From assembly GCA_013393415.1 (NCBI GenBank), contig JABXHI010000001.1:123902-187901 (forward strand): a DNA stretch of 64,000 nt, read 5' to 3'. This document shows, piece after piece, positions 34,876 to 43,336 of the stretch; position 1 is the stretch's first letter, and each line of letters begins with the position of its first letter. A program made the translations under genes and the position numbers. The stretch is from Micrococcaceae bacterium. GTDB taxonomy: Bacteria; Actinomycetota; Actinomycetes; Actinomycetales; Micrococcaceae. A model generated the notes under the pieces. It was not told the origin of the DNA. It worked only from the letters and a program-made list of their open reading frames with translations, and searched no databases.

Positions 34876-35693
34876 TACTGAACCTCTACTTCAGGATGTA
34901 ATTCGGACCACTTGAAGGCTGTCCATTCAATTGCCTCGTTAACGAGTTGAGAGTGCTGTTCATTGAATAGTATTGATTCGTGTGTGGCTTCTAGGTTTTC
35001 GAATGAAGCACTTGATTTGCTATTCGCTAATACTTCTTCTACATAGCGAGACTGAATAGAAGCAGAGCTTGCTATAACATCTGTCGAAACCACAGATGTT
35101 ATAAGTTCTGTTTTTTGTGGTGAAATTCCAGATTCAACCCATAACTTGGCAGCGGATTTCGATTCTCGGTATGCATCAATCCAGAACTTAGGCTTTCTCA
35201 TCTCTAAAGACATTGTCTCGCTGGCTTGGGGAGGTAACTGATTTACGCCTTCCAATTCTGTGGACGATGGTAATCCACCGAAGAATGTTCGCACGATCCG
35301 CCGGAAAATCGCTTGGTTAAGACGTAAATATCTAAAATTCGTATCAGCACCAGGAGTGAACTGCTCCGGTGGTGAGGGATCAACAAGTACGAGCCCTGCG
35401 ACACGTGAACCAAAATAGTGTGCGTGCGACCTAGCTAACAAGGCGCCAACGGAATGTCCGACCAGAATAACTGGATCATTGGTATTCTCTAATCCAGTTT
35501 TTGCTAATTGTCGTTCAAGAATCGCGGTATAGTTTTGCTCTCTGAAACATGCATCGAATGCAGACTCTGCGGCTCTTTCAACAAGAATTACCTTATAAAT
35601 CGAAGGGTTCATCCGTGACGTCACCCAAGCCCAGGAGGAGGGTCCTGTCATAAGGCCGTTTTCAAATACAGTGATGAATCGTTGCTGCTTCAT
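34875..35693 (-). CDS. Alpha/beta hydrolase, 272 aa
   Basis: Nucleophile elbow VGHSVGALLARSHA (Ser in GHSVG), a helical cap, an Asp in LVLVDPSPPE and a late His in ATHESILF complete a likely Ser-Asp-His triad. There is no signal peptide, so it is probably cytoplasmic. It overlaps the HTTM gene as ATGA and the SdpA-like gene by one base. It could hydrolyse a peptide or ester intermediate of the toxin pathway. Confidence 0.75.
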   Translation of the reverse strand: MKQQRFITVFENGLMTGPSSWAWVTSRMNPSIYKVILVERAAESAFDACFREQNYTAILERQLAKTGLENTNDPVILVGHSVGALLARSHAHYFGSRVAGLVLVDPSPPEQFTPGADTNFRYLRLNQAIFRRIVRTFFGGLPSSTELEGVNQLPPQASETMSLEMRKPKFWIDAYRESKSAAKLWVESGISPQKTELITSVVSTDVIASSASIQSRYVEEVLANSKSSASFENLEATHESILFNEQHSQLVNEAIEWTAFKWSELHPEVEVQ

Positions 35694-36589
35694 TTGGACC
35701 TCCGTGACTTGACCCCAGTCTCTAGCATCGGCAACGCCCCGGGTTTATTCCACAGCTGGCCGATCGTGTCATCCAAAATTGGAAGAAAGGAAGCAAACGC
35801 CCACATGAATCTGTTTAAACCCATAATTGCTGCGATTGATATATGCATAGCGACCATTGATATCTGCCATATTCGCCGAATCGGTGTCGGCAAAAAGATC
35901 ACTACCGGTGCTGATATTTCACCGATAATTACTGACCACGCAATCACCTTGCGAATTGCCGGATAGCGAACCATCAAAGTATTGAAATCAGCACCGCCGT
36001 ATGACGTTGTTCGTGTAATTCCGACCATTGAATCACCGGACCGCCATACGGGAGAGATGAGTTTGACATATCCCGAAGTGAAATAGGAAAGGATGCATTG
36101 TCCACTAACAAACAGAGATGCGCTACGTTCCATCTTGCTTCCTGGTTTTGAAAATGATGCGATCAATTGCCCAGCCTGTTGAATTACCAAGGCCTGGTCC
36201 GCTCCGTCCTGTCCAAGTCCTGCCGCCCGAGTGTTTTGGTAAATTTGTGTACTTGCTTGCACGAAACGTGCGACTTTTGCCAAGCGCTTGCGCGGATTCG
36301 AAGTGAGCAGAATTATAGAAGCACCGAGCTTTACACCGGCAGTAATACGGTTAGCGGAATGAGAAAATAATGGCTCTATTAGCCTGGTACGCATAAAGCG
36401 CGGATATTGAATGCGTGCAACGCGCCAGGGTAAATAATTTGAACGCTTGGCTTTACTTGAATCGATAAGGTCCTCGACTGAGTCAGCGATGAATCCCAAT
36501 TGTGCAAGAACGTCGGCTCGTCTAAAAGACTCCACGGCACTTCTATGAGGGGTGACATTTTGTAGCGTTCTTCGTTTTCTAGTAAGCAT
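35690..36589 (-). CDS. HTTM-domain (SdpB-like) membrane protein, 299 aa
   Basis: A polytopic membrane protein with about five or six helices. The segment QCILSYFTSGYVKLISPVWRSGD, then RTTSYGGADFNTLM and VVIFLPTPIRRIWQISMVAMHISIA follow the HTTM pattern of vitamin-K carboxylase-like proteins and of SdpB. SdpB is needed with SdpA to make active SDP. The start has AAGGT before the ATG at 36589. It lies three bases after the serine-hydrolase gene. Confidence 0.6.
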   Translation of the reverse strand: MLTRKRRTLQNVTPHRSAVESFRRADVLAQLGFIADSVEDLIDSSKAKRSNYLPWRVARIQYPRFMRTRLIEPLFSHSANRITAGVKLGASIILLTSNPRKRLAKVARFVQASTQIYQNTRAAGLGQDGADQALVIQQAGQLIASFSKPGSKMERSASLFVSGQCILSYFTSGYVKLISPVWRSGDSMVGITRTTSYGGADFNTLMVRYPAIRKVIAWSVIIGEISAPVVIFLPTPIRRIWQISMVAMHISIAAIMGLNRFMWAFASFLPILDDTIGQLWNKPGALPMLETGVKSRRSK

Positions 36590-36592
36590 AAA

Positions 36593-37414
36593 TTACCTTG
36601 TTCCAAACTGTACTAAGTGTTGATCGCATTCTGGTTTTAGTGAGATGCTTTTCAGACGCTGTTCGATAGCCACCGCTAGAGCTGTCGCATGGTGAGGGTA
36701 TTGGAATGCATATGATCCGTAAATCTTCAGACCATCAGGGCTATTCATTACTGCGGCACCTGCGCGATATCCTGGTATTGAACCAAGCTTGCCGCGTATT
36801 TCTGCACTCTTACTCCTCTGCAATACTGGCAAGTACAGTTCGGTACGGAGGTTATCGACGTTTAGCTGTAGTTCGTCCAATTGTCTGAGAGTCTCAGTAA
36901 GATTTTTCGTAGTATTCCTGTACCAAGCGGAATCGCCTACCTTAAAGCTCTGCTCTATTTGTTCATCAATGAGCGGAGGTTGGAAAATACCGTGACCATG
37001 TGGTGATGCGACCAGTCGCTTTCCAATTTCACTAGCAAGCACGTCTGCTGCTGCGTTAGAACTGTATCGCATCATATATACGATGGCTCGCGTTACTCGA
37101 ACTTTTTTATTTATCGAATCCATACTGAGTCCATCTGCGAGAAGGCTTCGCTGGTGAGCACCCGCATCGGTTCCTGGCCGATAAAACTGGTTGAGTGACT
37201 GTATTTCAATCTCAGTATTCAAAAATTTGATGTCGTTGGCAGCGAGACGCATCACGCCGTATAGTGTGTAGATCTTTTGCGCAGAGGCCAGGACCATAGG
37301 GCTCCTAGCCCCTGCGCGCCAGAACCGTTGGCCTTGCATTCCAAAGAGACTAAAGCGATCCATGTTTGCATGCATCCAATCATCTGCACGAACACGAAGT
37401 GAATTCTTATCCAC
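36593..37414 (-). CDS. Beta-lactamase-fold serine hydrolase, 273 aa
   Basis: An SxxK motif (SAQK, Ser 44-Lys 47) and an SxN motif (SSN, 118-120) place it in the class A beta-lactamase / DD-peptidase fold, but the usual KTG triad is replaced by something like YRAG in IPGYRAGAAVMN, so it may not be a drug-inactivating lactamase. No signal peptide is visible, which is unusual for this fold. It sits directly after the candidate precursor, where a maturation peptidase would be expected. Confidence 0.6.
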   Translation of the reverse strand: MDKNSLRVRADDWMHANMDRFSLFGMQGQRFWRAGARSPMVLASAQKIYTLYGVMRLAANDIKFLNTEIEIQSLNQFYRPGTDAGAHQRSLLADGLSMDSINKKVRVTRAIVYMMRYSSNAAADVLASEIGKRLVASPHGHGIFQPPLIDEQIEQSFKVGDSAWYRNTTKNLTETLRQLDELQLNVDNLRTELYLPVLQRSKSAEIRGKLGSIPGYRAGAAVMNSPDGLKIYGSYAFQYPHHATALAVAIEQRLKSISLKPECDQHLVQFGTR

Positions 37415-37445
37415 AGCTTATTTCTCCCAGATTGCAAGCTACGAT

Positions 37446-37730
37446 TCAGGATTCGTAGAGTCGAATGAGTTCATGTATAGATGGAGACTCGGTACCGATG
37501 TGTTTATCTAGCGATATGTCATTATCGATTGATCCACCAAGAGCGGTTGTCCATTGAGTAATGGTCGCTGTGGTCAATAGTGCAGTCGTTGTCAGAAACC
37601 CAGGCGTACCCATAACCAGTCCGGGACCTTCGCCCAATACCTGAAAACCGTCACTCGGGAGGGCAACAGAGTTGGCTGTAGCCTCCATGAAACCACTGAT
37701 GTCGTGCGGTGATTTTGCGGTGGTAAGCAT
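37446..37730 (-). CDS. Candidate toxin precursor peptide, 94 aa
   Basis: The first gene of the operon, with the strongest ribosome-binding site of the region (GGAAGGGGGTG). The N-terminal 35 residues are mixed and acidic. The middle is a Gly/Pro and Thr-rich hydrophobic stretch (GLVMGTPGFLTTTALLTT, then ITQWTTALGGS), and the C-terminus is acidic. There is no cysteine and no signal peptide. Size, position and the Thr-rich hydrophobic core suit a processed peptide, but it resembles no precursor I can name. Confidence 0.4.
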   Translation of the reverse strand: MLTTAKSPHDISGFMEATANSVALPSDGFQVLGEGPGLVMGTPGFLTTTALLTTATITQWTTALGGSIDNDISLDKHIGTESPSIHELIRLYES

Positions 37731-38193
37731 TTTAATTTCACCCCCTTCCTACATACATGTGGCCGATATAGCCACGATCATTACATTACAACATAGTGTG
37801 TTACGTTTGTAGGTCTCATGACTGCTAATTGTTTGCTCAGCTGTTTTCCTCGGTATCGCACGTGAGCATTGAGAGGTGCGGACGCGAAAGTCGAACCGTT
37901 CCATATGTTCCGAAAGCGTGTCGGGCAAACCCAGGCATGTCCGACAACAGATAGATCATTCTTCGCCAACCAGGTGGACACGTAATTGTTGCGGATGCTC
38001 AGCAACCAAACGGTCCAACAGCTTTACGGCACCTCCTCACATGGAGATAGAGTGTCTGATTCCAACCGTGAGCGCTTCTCGGTAAACAAGATGTCATAAT
38101 GTTGTAGTTCTCATATTTGCACAAGAAGTCCGGTGATAAAGCGCTAAAAAATACCCGTCCTGTATGGTGGCCGCCCTGTACGGCTTGAGGAAG
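37731..38193. other. Right border region of the island (463 bases)
   Basis: No confident gene. The first 130 bases upstream of the precursor gene are AT-rich and should carry its promoter (TATGTTGTAATGTAATG is a candidate -10 area). Minus-strand fragments near 37980-38050 (KLLDRLVAEHPQQLRVHLVGEE, stop) look like the tail of a broken gene. The backbone resumes at 38194. Confidence 0.3.
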
Positions 38194-38880
38194 CTACCCT
38201 GCGCTTATCAGCCCACCTACTTCTAGTGCTGAGTGGATGTTCATTTTGGGGTGGGTTGCCACTGTAACTTCGGTTTCACCGAATGCCACGCTGTAGTGAT
38301 CTTCATGGACAGCCACACCGTAGTCGTGTTGTGGGCCTACGATGTGGAAGATGTGGGCTGCTTTGTACCGCGGTTGCCGTAATAGCAGTCCGATGACTAC
38401 ATCAAGTTGGGCCTGTTGTCCCCCAGCATCTTCGATACGTTCTGAGGTTCCTTCAAGGAAATAGCTCACTCCAGGGTGATGCACTTCTAGAGACTTGGCT
38501 AGTTCGATTAGCTGAGGGATGCCAGGGTCATCATGTTTTTGCATAACCGCATACAGCTGGTTGTACAGGTCAATGATGGAGGGCATCGTCCCTTTGAGTG
38601 CTTTCAGTGCAGCCTCAAGACGGTCTTTGACTGGCAGATTCAGGATGATGGTGTTGCCCAATTCGGAAGCGTGATGTCCTGCATAGCTGTCGTAGATCAG
38701 TGACCACCGGTTCGCTATCAAACGCATTTGATGAATATTTTCTGCGGTCTTGAATTCTTCTAAGAGACGCTTTGCCTCAGTTCTCAGTGAACCGGTCTCA
38801 TGCCGGGCGTATTCTTCCAACATTTCATGAAACTGATCAGTGGTCAGCTCCAAAACATCTGGTTCGATGTGACGTGTCAT
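38194..38880 (-). CDS. Hypothetical protein, 228 aa
   Basis: Largely helical in the first 150 residues (FHEMLEEYARHETGSLRTEAKRLLEEF), then a mixed part with HIFHIVGPQHDYGVAVHEDHYSVAF. No family is recognised. The ATG at 38880 overlaps the previous stop as ATGA. This is the first backbone gene after the island. It is transcribed with the 100-residue gene upstream. Confidence 0.6.
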   Translation of the reverse strand: MTRHIEPDVLELTTDQFHEMLEEYARHETGSLRTEAKRLLEEFKTAENIHQMRLIANRWSLIYDSYAGHHASELGNTIILNLPVKDRLEAALKALKGTMPSIIDLYNQLYAVMQKHDDPGIPQLIELAKSLEVHHPGVSYFLEGTSERIEDAGGQQAQLDVVIGLLLRQPRYKAAHIFHIVGPQHDYGVAVHEDHYSVAFGETEVTVATHPKMNIHSALEVGGLISAG

Positions 38881-39179
38881 GACTCCGCCACCTGTCCGGT
38901 ATTGGGCACGGTCCACACACCGTCACTCCAGCGTGATTCGCCATGAGCACTCCTCCGGTGATCCATGATCTTGTTCATGATCAGCTCGTCACCAAGCTTG
39001 GTGAAGTCCCATGATTGGTTGGCAAATTCGTAGAGTTCATCTGCGGCGGCGTCCAGGTCGAATTCACCCATGACAGGGTCAATGAATTCGAGCAGTAAAT
39101 TTTTTGCATCGGCTTTCTTGTGAGTATGAGGTGGCGCAATACGGCTGGCACTGTGCCGCTTGGCCAAAGGTGCTGTCAT
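38877..39179 (-). CDS. Hypothetical protein, 100 aa
   Basis: A basic N-terminus (MTAPLAKRHSASRIAPPHTHKKADAKN) is followed by an acidic helical part (FDLDAAADELYEFANQSWDFT). The start at 39179 is supported by TAGGAG and the leadered promoter at 39218-39235; the longer frame crosses the promoter. No domain recognised. Confidence 0.55.
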   Translation of the reverse strand: MTAPLAKRHSASRIAPPHTHKKADAKNLLLEFIDPVMGEFDLDAAADELYEFANQSWDFTKLGDELIMNKIMDHRRSAHGESRWSDGVWTVPNTGQVAES

Positions 39180-39217
39180 GACAGATCGGCTCCTAGATCG
39201 GTGGATTACTTGTATCT

Positions 39218-39235
39218 CACCTGCACAGTGTCCGG
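39218..39235 (-). promoter_or_regulatory. CCGGACAC element, leadered class
   Basis: CCGGACAC at 39228-39235, predicted +1 G at 39218, leader of 39 bases with TAGGAG. Confidence 0.55.
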
Positions 39236-39286
39236 CAGTGCAGTTCAACACATAACGGCTTCAGGTTTTGGGAACGCGCGAAACAA

Positions 39287-39328
39287 GAACAGCCGACCAA
39301 GCACCATAAAGGTACTCAGCCGGCTGTT
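39287..39328 (-). terminator. Terminator hairpin
   Basis: AACAGCCG and CGGCTGTT pair, with partial pairing inside (CTGAGTACC / GGTGCTTGG), downstream of the 39344 gene. TTCTTGTTTC follows on the minus strand. Confidence 0.6.
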
Positions 39329-39343
39329 ATATAGACTGGGAGC

Positions 39344-41185
39344 TTAGACCGCTACTGGTTCGCGCTGCTCCGTTTCTGCCGTACCTGTGTCTGCTGCTGG
39401 TTGCTTTTGTCCAATAGTGGCCATGGCACCCAACACAAAGGCCCGGTGATCTGTGTCGGCCTCATAGCGTCCAGCCCCCACCAGACCGCCATATTTGCCT
39501 GAGAACACAGCTTCTACCCCCACAGAGAGTACTTCGTGGGAGTTTTTTCGACCGTACTCTTTGCCAATGTAAGACGTCACGAAGCTGTCTGGCCGCGCCA
39601 CCTCTCGAACACGGTTGCCCGGGTAAAGGTCAATCAAGTCCTCTCGCTCACCGTTTTCATGCGTGGTGCGGCGCTTCAAGAAGGCTTCTTCCATATCTCC
39701 GATGCCTGGTACGACTTTTTCAAACCGGTGTGACATTTCGTGCGCTGACGTGGAGAACGACACTTGGGTGGTCGCATCGCCTCGCTGGGCTGGGTCAGGA
39801 GTGCCATAGCCAAGCGGATTGGTGGTGATTTCTGGGGCCACTTCGGCCTCAACTGTTTGCATCCGGTGCTGTGGTCGACGCCAGATCAGCGTGCCTTCAC
39901 CATGATCGGTGCGATACAGCTCCCAGTGGTTGCCTTTTGGTGGGCGGTTGGGGTCAACGTCTCCACCGTAGCGGTTGGTGCCGGTCTGCCAGTGTTCTTC
40001 AACCATCACCGTCTGGAATGGGGCGGCACCGGCATTCGCAAGCTCTTCTTCGGTAGCTTCACGCCAAGTTTTCGTGCCGTCATCGTAGCGACCTTTGCCA
40101 AATGAGCTGTTCTCAAAGTCTTCTTCGGAGTCAAACAGCTTGACCTTCTGGGATCGGACTCGTTTCTTCTTTTCCAACAGCTTCCGGTCAGCATAGTGGG
40201 CGCGACGTTTCGAGATTCGAGCGTAGACTTCGGGACCGGCGTTGTGCTGATCAATCCACTCAGATGGATAGATTTCTGCAACTTGCTGGAACGCTGCTGC
40301 CGACTTCTTGTTCGTGCGGTCGCTCCAAGTGGTGTCCCCACCGAGGTCACGCAACTCAGAAAGGGTTTCGATATAGGCATCAGAGAGCTTGGTCAGAGAC
40401 TCTGCTTGGTCTTCTTTGTAGAATCCTCGTGCCAGGTCGCGACGCAGGTCACCCTGTTTTGATCGCAGCTGGTTGGACCGCGTGTTGAGCTCCAGCATTT
40501 CATCGCTGTACTTGGCCTCGTTCAGTGCTTTGCGCGCCTCATCAAGCTGCTTTTGCGCCTGCTGTGCGTCATAGGAGTTCGCGCCGTAGTTTTTGATCAT
40601 GTGCTCATGGTTCTTCACCGCTCTGTTGAACGCATCGTGGGCCGAGGCGTCCAGATTGCGTTGCTGCTCTACGATCTCTTCGAGTTCAGTCCCAATCTCA
40701 TCTAAAGCCTCGTTGGTTTGGATGCGGAAGAGCTCGCCTTGGGCTGGCAGCTTTGCAACCGAGACACCGGCTCGCTTTTCTGCTTCGGTGGCCACGGTGT
40801 ACCCAACTTGGATGACCGCGGCTTCGGCAGCTTCAACGACAGTGCCTTTGCCCATCTGGTCCTTGAGTCGAAGGGCTGCATCGACGGCCTCTTTGCCATA
40901 CATCGCATCGTAGCGTTCACGGTTTTCTTCGGTGACAAGATTCAACAGCTGGGCGTAGCTCTGATTGTGATGGCGGTGGTCGGTCAGCAACGAGATATCT
41001 TGGGCTACCGCGTTGAGCTGGTTTGGCTCCCACATGTGATCTGCGGGGATTTCAAAGGTGCCACCTTCACCAATGACTGATGCACGAGCATCGTTGGCTG
41101 CACGTCGGGCTTTACGGTAGGCGGCGCGGTATGCGGGGTCTGATGAGGGGCAGCGACGGCCACCATCGGCAATGGACCGACACAT
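39344..41185 (-). CDS. Large protein with coiled coil and HExxH-type motif, 613 aa
   Basis: The N-terminus is CRSIADGGRRCPSSDPAYRAAYRKARRAAND, with a cysteine pair and a basic helix. Residues 150-270 have heptad-like charged helices (LDEIGTELEEIVEQQRNL, AQQAQKQLDEARKALNEA). Near residue 490, TSAHEMSHRFEK contains HEMSH, which fits the zinc-protease HExxH pattern, with a Glu-containing region after it. The fold is reminiscent of phage structural-peptidase proteins. No signal peptide. Its ATG shares a base with the previous stop (TAATG). Confidence 0.6.
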   Translation of the reverse strand: MCRSIADGGRRCPSSDPAYRAAYRKARRAANDARASVIGEGGTFEIPADHMWEPNQLNAVAQDISLLTDHRHHNQSYAQLLNLVTEENRERYDAMYGKEAVDAALRLKDQMGKGTVVEAAEAAVIQVGYTVATEAEKRAGVSVAKLPAQGELFRIQTNEALDEIGTELEEIVEQQRNLDASAHDAFNRAVKNHEHMIKNYGANSYDAQQAQKQLDEARKALNEAKYSDEMLELNTRSNQLRSKQGDLRRDLARGFYKEDQAESLTKLSDAYIETLSELRDLGGDTTWSDRTNKKSAAAFQQVAEIYPSEWIDQHNAGPEVYARISKRRAHYADRKLLEKKKRVRSQKVKLFDSEEDFENSSFGKGRYDDGTKTWREATEEELANAGAAPFQTVMVEEHWQTGTNRYGGDVDPNRPPKGNHWELYRTDHGEGTLIWRRPQHRMQTVEAEVAPEITTNPLGYGTPDPAQRGDATTQVSFSTSAHEMSHRFEKVVPGIGDMEEAFLKRRTTHENGEREDLIDLYPGNRVREVARPDSFVTSYIGKEYGRKNSHEVLSVGVEAVFSGKYGGLVGAGRYEADTDHRAFVLGAMATIGQKQPAADTGTAETEQREPVAV

Positions 41186-41571
41186 TAGCTCTTCACCTCG
41201 CTGATCTGGCTGTCAGCGGTGATGCTTTCGAGATCATCATTGATGACCTCTTCGCCGTCTTCGGTGTTGACGTACCCAAGATGAGGTTCGATCTGGATTG
41301 CTTCAACGACATCATCTGGAGCCTCGGTGACGATGCAACGTCCCGGCCAGTACCCGGCCATAGCAGCTAATGCGCCAAGCGGGTCTTCATAAGATGCTGT
41401 GAGGACTTGGTTGAAGACATTGAGTGAGATTTCGCCGGCGGCCATGTGTTCGGCAAATGTGACGATTTCTTCATCGCCTATGAAATGTCCGTCGTTCCAT
41501 GCTGCGGTTTTATCGGCCACAGCGACCGCGATAGTTGGCCCGGTTTCGTACCGGATACCGGTGCTCGTCAT
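41185..41571 (-). CDS. Hypothetical acidic protein, 128 aa
   Basis: An acidic protein with ETGPTIAVAVADKTAAWNDG at the start (strand then turn) and a strongly acidic C-terminus. The start is behind AAGGAG. A leadered CCGGACAC element at 41597-41614 drives it together with the 613-residue gene. No family recognised. Confidence 0.6.
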   Translation of the reverse strand: MTSTGIRYETGPTIAVAVADKTAAWNDGHFIGDEEIVTFAEHMAAGEISLNVFNQVLTASYEDPLGALAAMAGYWPGRCIVTEAPDDVVEAIQIEPHLGYVNTEDGEEVINDDLESITADSQISEVKS

Positions 41572-41596
41572 GATGACTCCTTGATAGTTGCGGGTG

Positions 41597-41614
41597 CATC
41601 ATGGGAGTGTCCGG
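41597..41614 (-). promoter_or_regulatory. CCGGACAC element, leadered class, with abutting inverted arm
   Basis: CCGGACAC at 41607-41614, predicted +1 G at 41597, leader of 25 bases with AAGGAG. GTGTCCCCGGACAC places an inverted GTGTCC arm directly against the motif. Confidence 0.55.
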
Positions 41615-41641
41615 GGACACCTGTGCACCGCTGTATAGGAA

Positions 41642-41926
41642 TCAGATCATGGCAACATCCCAACTCTGGTAGAGGGATGACCGGTCGTTCATCAGCAAGA
41701 CCATGCAAATAGCAAAGCCTACGAATGCGATAAAAATGGGTGCTGCATACCAACTCTCGATCTTCTTGTTGACCAGCGTGGTGATCGTGAAGATCAGCGT
41801 TGAGACGGTGGCGATACTGAAAACCGCCATGAGGATATTGTTGATGACCCTGTGGCGGTAGGCATCGTTGATGAACTTCACCCAGTCGGGATTCGTGTTG
41901 ATGTACTCGATGAGCGCATCGATCAA
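41642..41926 (-). CDS. Two-TM membrane protein, 94 aa, TTG start
   Basis: Two hydrophobic helices (about residues 32-52 and 61-81), with an N-terminal helical part (LIDALIEYINTNPDWVKFIND). The start is TTG at 41926, which overlaps the previous TGA as TTGA; the in-frame extension to 42301 has no support. It is the third gene of a tight operon of three small membrane proteins. Confidence 0.55.
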   Translation of the reverse strand: MIDALIEYINTNPDWVKFINDAYRHRVINNILMAVFSIATVSTLIFTITTLVNKKIESWYAAPIFIAFVGFAICMVLLMNDRSSLYQSWDVAMI

Positions 41927-42126
41927 GAGATCACCCCGGTGGCATAAAAGACGGTGATGAGTGCGAACAGGACCGCGGCTGAAGTCATTGTGAGCGAGAG
42001 CAGCCGAGCCTGGTGATCGGGCTCCGCTTCGTTTTGCGAATCGCGGTATCGGCGGCGAAACACAATGGCACCCATGCTGAGCGTGGCGACAGCTAGAAGA
42101 AGTGTCGTAACAGTAAAAATGCTCAT
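41923..42126 (-). CDS. Two-TM membrane protein, 67 aa
   Basis: Two hydrophobic helices (residues 3-23 and 45-66) with a charged loop (RRRYRDSQNEAEPDHQAR). The start follows the previous stop directly (TGATGATG). No family is recognised. Confidence 0.55.
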   Translation of the reverse strand: MSIFTVTTLLLAVATLSMGAIVFRRRYRDSQNEAEPDHQARLLSLTMTSAAVLFALITVFYATGVIS

Positions 42127-42128
42127 CA

Positions 42129-42386
42129 TCACCACCCGAGCACGGTGTGGGTAAACGCCCAGGTGCACGCTGCGATGATCGCAATGTATCCGACAATCTG
42201 GATTCCAAGGTGCTGTTCCATAGGGTCCTCAGAGGCATCTTGTGCTGTGTTGGCGTTCCAGGCGGTGCGGAGTTTGACGGCCTTGACCAGATAGTAGACA
42301 ACTATGGCTACAACCAGTGTGAGGACAATGCCCACAGCGACAGGTGAGATGGGATCGGCGACATAGGTGCTAGATAATTCGTTCAT
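42129..42386 (-). CDS. Two-TM membrane protein, 85 aa
   Basis: Helices at about residues 14-36 and 62-82, with a charged middle (WNANTAQDASEDPMEQ). The start is nine bases from CCGGACAC. It is the first of three small membrane genes that overlap or touch, and is probably part of one complex. Confidence 0.6.
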   Translation of the reverse strand: MNELSSTYVADPISPVAVGIVLTLVVAIVVYYLVKAVKLRTAWNANTAQDASEDPMEQHLGIQIVGYIAIIAACTWAFTHTVLGW

Positions 42387-42403
42387 ACTGATACCGTGTC
42401 CGG
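42386..42403 (-). promoter_or_regulatory. CCGGACAC element, leaderless class
   Basis: CCGGACAC at 42396-42403, nine bases (GGTATCAGT), ATG at 42386. It abuts the stop of the gene at 42408. Confidence 0.6.
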
Positions 42404-42407
42404 CGCA

Positions 42408-42746
42408 TCAGATTTCCCACTGGATGAAGCGCACCGCGGTGTCGTACTGGAAGCAATCGATCTTTCGACCACCCGGCAGGCGACTGAGCAGTTTGACGGT
42501 GTCTGTCTGGCCCCACAGTGCGTGGGCTAGGTACTGCTCGCCCTTCTTTAGCCCATGTTCTGGCACATCGTGTCGCATGAGGGCAACGAATCGTGCGCCT
42601 TTGCGGATTCTGGAACGGAAAGCTTTTGATCGTGCCGCGTGTGGCTGTATCGCTCTGGCGCCAGACTTTCGACTGACACACTTTCCACCTGGCTTTGCTT
42701 TGCATGTTGGGCAGGCGATGGAATTGACGGTTGGTAGGCCTGACAT
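42408..42746 (-). CDS. Zinc-ribbon-like protein, 112 aa (paralogue of 43337)
   Basis: CPTCKAKPGGKCVSRKSG followed by PHAAR gives a three-Cys plus His/Arg arrangement found in short phage and actinobacterial zinc-ribbon proteins. The second half (LKKGEQYLAHALWGQTDTVKLLSR, DCFQYDTAVRFIQWE) matches the second half of the gene at 43337-43681. It ends directly before the promoter at 42396. Confidence 0.65.
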   Translation of the reverse strand: MSGLPTVNSIACPTCKAKPGGKCVSRKSGARAIQPHAARSKAFRSRIRKGARFVALMRHDVPEHGLKKGEQYLAHALWGQTDTVKLLSRLPGGRKIDCFQYDTAVRFIQWEI

Positions 42747-42748
42747 GA

Positions 42749-43330
42749 TCAGTGTGCTCCTATTTGGTCGGTGTCGTAGTCGCGCGGGATGTAAAATTTC
42801 GTCTGCGCTTGGCTGGTAAAGATGGAATAGGCCGGAGTGCTGTGATCTACCTCGGGTAGGTCAATGAGTTGCAGACGATGGTCAATAACGACTAGGCCGT
42901 ACTCCAGCTCGCCACCGCCATGAGTGGTTGCTAGCACTCTGGCTGAAGTCTCAGATGGCTCCATAAGTCGATGTACCCAGAGGTCTTCGTCGTCATCTTG
43001 CAGGACTGGTTGCATTTCTTGCAGGTCGTACTGCTGCAACACTTGGTCTTCAGCCGCTTGCTCAATTTCTTCAAATGTTGGCTTCGCGACATGCATCGTG
43101 ACCAGCGCTATGGAGCCACCCACCGCCATCAGTGGGATGGCACCGTTCAGCAGAGACATCCGGATTCTGCACCATCGGGGTTGGGTTTTGTCTTTGGCTA
43201 CTCTGATCGCGTGGATCAGCCCAAAGATGCCGACCATTCCGAAAATAACCAGGAATACGAGAACTGTTGGCCATCCGATCCGAGTGTAGTCCTCGGCGAG
43301 TCCCACGATCTGCTGTGCGTCGGTATTCAT
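42749..43330 (-). CDS. Two-TM membrane protein, 193 aa
   Basis: Helices near residues 20-42 and 60-82, then a soluble C-terminal domain of about 110 residues (ARVLATTHGGGELEYGLVVIDHRLQLIDL). The C-terminal domain probably lies outside the membrane. It sits between two zinc-ribbon paralogues. No family recognised. Confidence 0.6.
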   Translation of the reverse strand: MNTDAQQIVGLAEDYTRIGWPTVLVFLVIFGMVGIFGLIHAIRVAKDKTQPRWCRIRMSLLNGAIPLMAVGGSIALVTMHVAKPTFEEIEQAAEDQVLQQYDLQEMQPVLQDDDEDLWVHRLMEPSETSARVLATTHGGGELEYGLVVIDHRLQLIDLPEVDHSTPAYSIFTSQAQTKFYIPRDYDTDQIGAH

Positions 43331-43336
43331 GATGGC

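Noticed and set aside
37781..38005. 74-codon minus-strand frame upstream of the precursor gene
   Set aside because: No ribosome-binding site, composition unlike its neighbours, and it overlaps the likely promoter of the toxin-type operon.
38880..38905. CCGGACAG near 38888, upstream of the ATG at 38880
   Set aside because: The last base differs, spacing to ATG is 11 and it lies inside the preceding coding region with an ATGA overlap, so the gene is coupled rather than separately promoted.
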